DNA of 64,000 bases from Listeria booriae (GTDB taxonomy: Bacteria; Bacillota; Bacilli; Lactobacillales; Listeriaceae): assembly GCF_000766865.1 (NCBI RefSeq), contig NZ_JNFA01000029.1, positions 62,001 through 126,000 on the forward strand, in the 5' to 3' direction. Each line of letters begins with the position of its first letter. Positions within the stretch are counted from its first letter, which is position 1. The notes under the pieces are model-generated. The model did no database searches. It saw only the letters and a list, made by a program, of their open reading frames with translations, and was not told where the DNA came from. Of this stretch, positions 63,192 through 64,000 are shown piece by piece. A program made the position numbers and the translations under genes.

Positions 63192-64000
63192 GTTCAATGT
63201 TGACGAGGAACTGGAAGCAGAATTTGATATGACGCATTTAAAACGCATTATGGTGTTTGTTAAACCGTATCAAAAATCGATTTATATCACGCTATTCGTT
63301 ATTTTGCTGGCTAATGTAGCGACAATGTTAGGACCCTATTTGACAAAAGTAGTCATCGATACGGCGATTCCGCAAAAAGACATGACGTTACTCGCATGGC
63401 TTGGTGTTGCTTTCGTTGCTTCTGTTATTGTTACGGGGTTATGTATGTGGTACCGAATTGGTGCTATTACACGAATTGGGCAAGATATTTTAAAAGATAT
63501 GCGCTTCTCTATATTCGAACATTTGCAAAAACTTCCATTCGCGTATTTTGATAGCCGCCCGCATGGTAAAATTCTTATTCGGGTGGTCAATTATATCAAT
63601 ACGTTAAGCGATTTGCTCTCAAATGGGCTAATTAACTTGATTTCGGATATTTTAAGTGTCGTTGTGACTTTAGCGTTTATGTTCGCCATTGATGTTAAAA
63701 TGACACTTTACAGTTTAATCTTGATTCCTGTGTTATTCGTCATTGTTATGGTTATAAAAAATGCGCAACGACGCGCGTACCAACAATTGAGCAATAAGCA
63801 GTCGAATTTGAACGCGTATATTCATGAAAGTATCGCAGGTATTAAGGTGACGCAATCGTTTTCAAGAGAAACGGAGAATCATGAAATTTTTACAGAAGTG
63901 AGCGATGCTTACCGTGAATCTTGGATGAAGGCTGTTAAAATTCAGTTTTTGCTTTGGCCGGGTGTGCAGAACATCGCGGTTATTACGACCTGTTTAATTT
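63178..64000 (+). CDS. ABC exporter half-transporter, partner (partial)
   Basis: At least 274 residues, running off the window before the ATPase domain. The visible part is an exporter transmembrane domain: HLKRIMVFVKPYQKSIYITLFVILLANV, TKVVIDTAIPQKDM, LQKLPFAYFDSRPHGKILIRVVNYINTLSDLLSNG and SNLNAYIHESIAGIKVTQSFSRE. The start overlaps the end of the preceding gene by 14 bp, so the two halves are translationally coupled, the layout of heterodimeric multidrug exporters of the LmrCD/BmrCD type. Confidence 0.88.
   Translation, partial: MARNKFNVDEELEAEFDMTHLKRIMVFVKPYQKSIYITLFVILLANVATMLGPYLTKVVIDTAIPQKDMTLLAWLGVAFVASVIVTGLCMWYRIGAITRIGQDILKDMRFSIFEHLQKLPFAYFDSRPHGKILIRVVNYINTLSDLLSNGLINLISDILSVVVTLAFMFAIDVKMTLYSLILIPVLFVIVMVIKNAQRRAYQQLSNKQSNLNAYIHESIAGIKVTQSFSRETENHEIFTEVSDAYRESWMKAVKIQFLLWPGVQNIAVITTCLI

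Noticed and set aside
1-64000. tRNA, rRNA, insertion sequences or toxin-antitoxin loci
   Set aside because: Looked for cloverleaf-like sequences, rRNA conserved blocks, transposase frames and small paired frames; none could be supported by eye.

Overview
The window is a low-GC Gram-positive chromosome segment whose gene content and order match the Listeria chromosome from the D-amino-acid aminotransferase gene to nrnA: dat, MarR/MFS pump, trmB, ytnP, ytpP-ytpQ-ytpR, sftA (ytpT), murC, M29 aminopeptidase, ytxG-ytxH, aroA, ccpA, tyrS, rpsD, ytsP, ezrA, iscS, thiI, argCJBDF, nadK, sppA, tpx, ytxK, ackA, usp, ald, pepQ, ytkL, ytoI, nrnA. A FosX-type fosfomycin hydrolase, typical of Listeria, supports this. 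I read it as a member of Listeria in the broad sense (Listeriaceae), probably not L. monocytogenes, because several blocks are foreign to that genome as I know it.

Layout. 1-7.7 kb: dat, a MarR-controlled MFS pump, ytmP-trmB, a lactonase-like hydrolase, an orphan CsoR-family regulator, a cupin and small unknown proteins. 7.9-15.7 kb: M42 peptidase, YtoQ, the ytpP-Q-R run, the SftA DNA translocase and MurC. 16-24.7 kb: M29 aminopeptidase, ytxGH, DAHP synthase/chorismate mutase, CcpA, a tyrosine T-box with tyrS and an overlapping acetyltransferase gene, rpsD and a GAF-type methionine sulfoxide reductase. 24.8-34.3 kb: ezrA, iscS-thiI and the translationally coupled arginine operon argCJBDF. 34.7-42.5 kb: a 66-residue orphan, dUTPase, a DUF4825 lipoprotein, a VanZ-like protein, NAD kinase, SppA-RDD, Tpx, a YtxK-type methylase and acetate kinase. 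42.5-52.4 kb: stress protein, alanine dehydrogenase, FosX, a secreted Ig-like protein with a perfect cre palindrome upstream, PepQ, a MarR/DUF2316/SDR divergon, YtkL, YtoI and NrnA. 52.4-60 kb: a GyrI-like/WYL-regulator divergon, then a complete urease cluster ureABCEFGD with a urea transporter. 60-64 kb: an AraC regulator, a structured repeat pair and a two-gene ABC exporter cut by the window end.

The most notable non-coding content is (i) a dispersed ~220-bp palindromic element present three times (15.8, 34.4 and 39.8 kb), always next to a gene 3' end, with compensatory base changes between copies; (ii) a pair of ~98-bp structured direct repeats at 61.06-61.31 kb, also with compensatory changes; and (iii) a second long hairpin module between the tyrS T-box terminator and the tyrS start.

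The strongest biological surprises are the urease/urea-uptake cluster in a lineage normally described as urease negative, and a CsoR-family regulator that has lost all three canonical metal/thiol ligand residues yet sits behind two CsoR-type operator boxes. I saw no rRNA, tRNA, CRISPR array, insertion sequence or prophage. All homology statements come from recognising sequences by eye; no database search was run.
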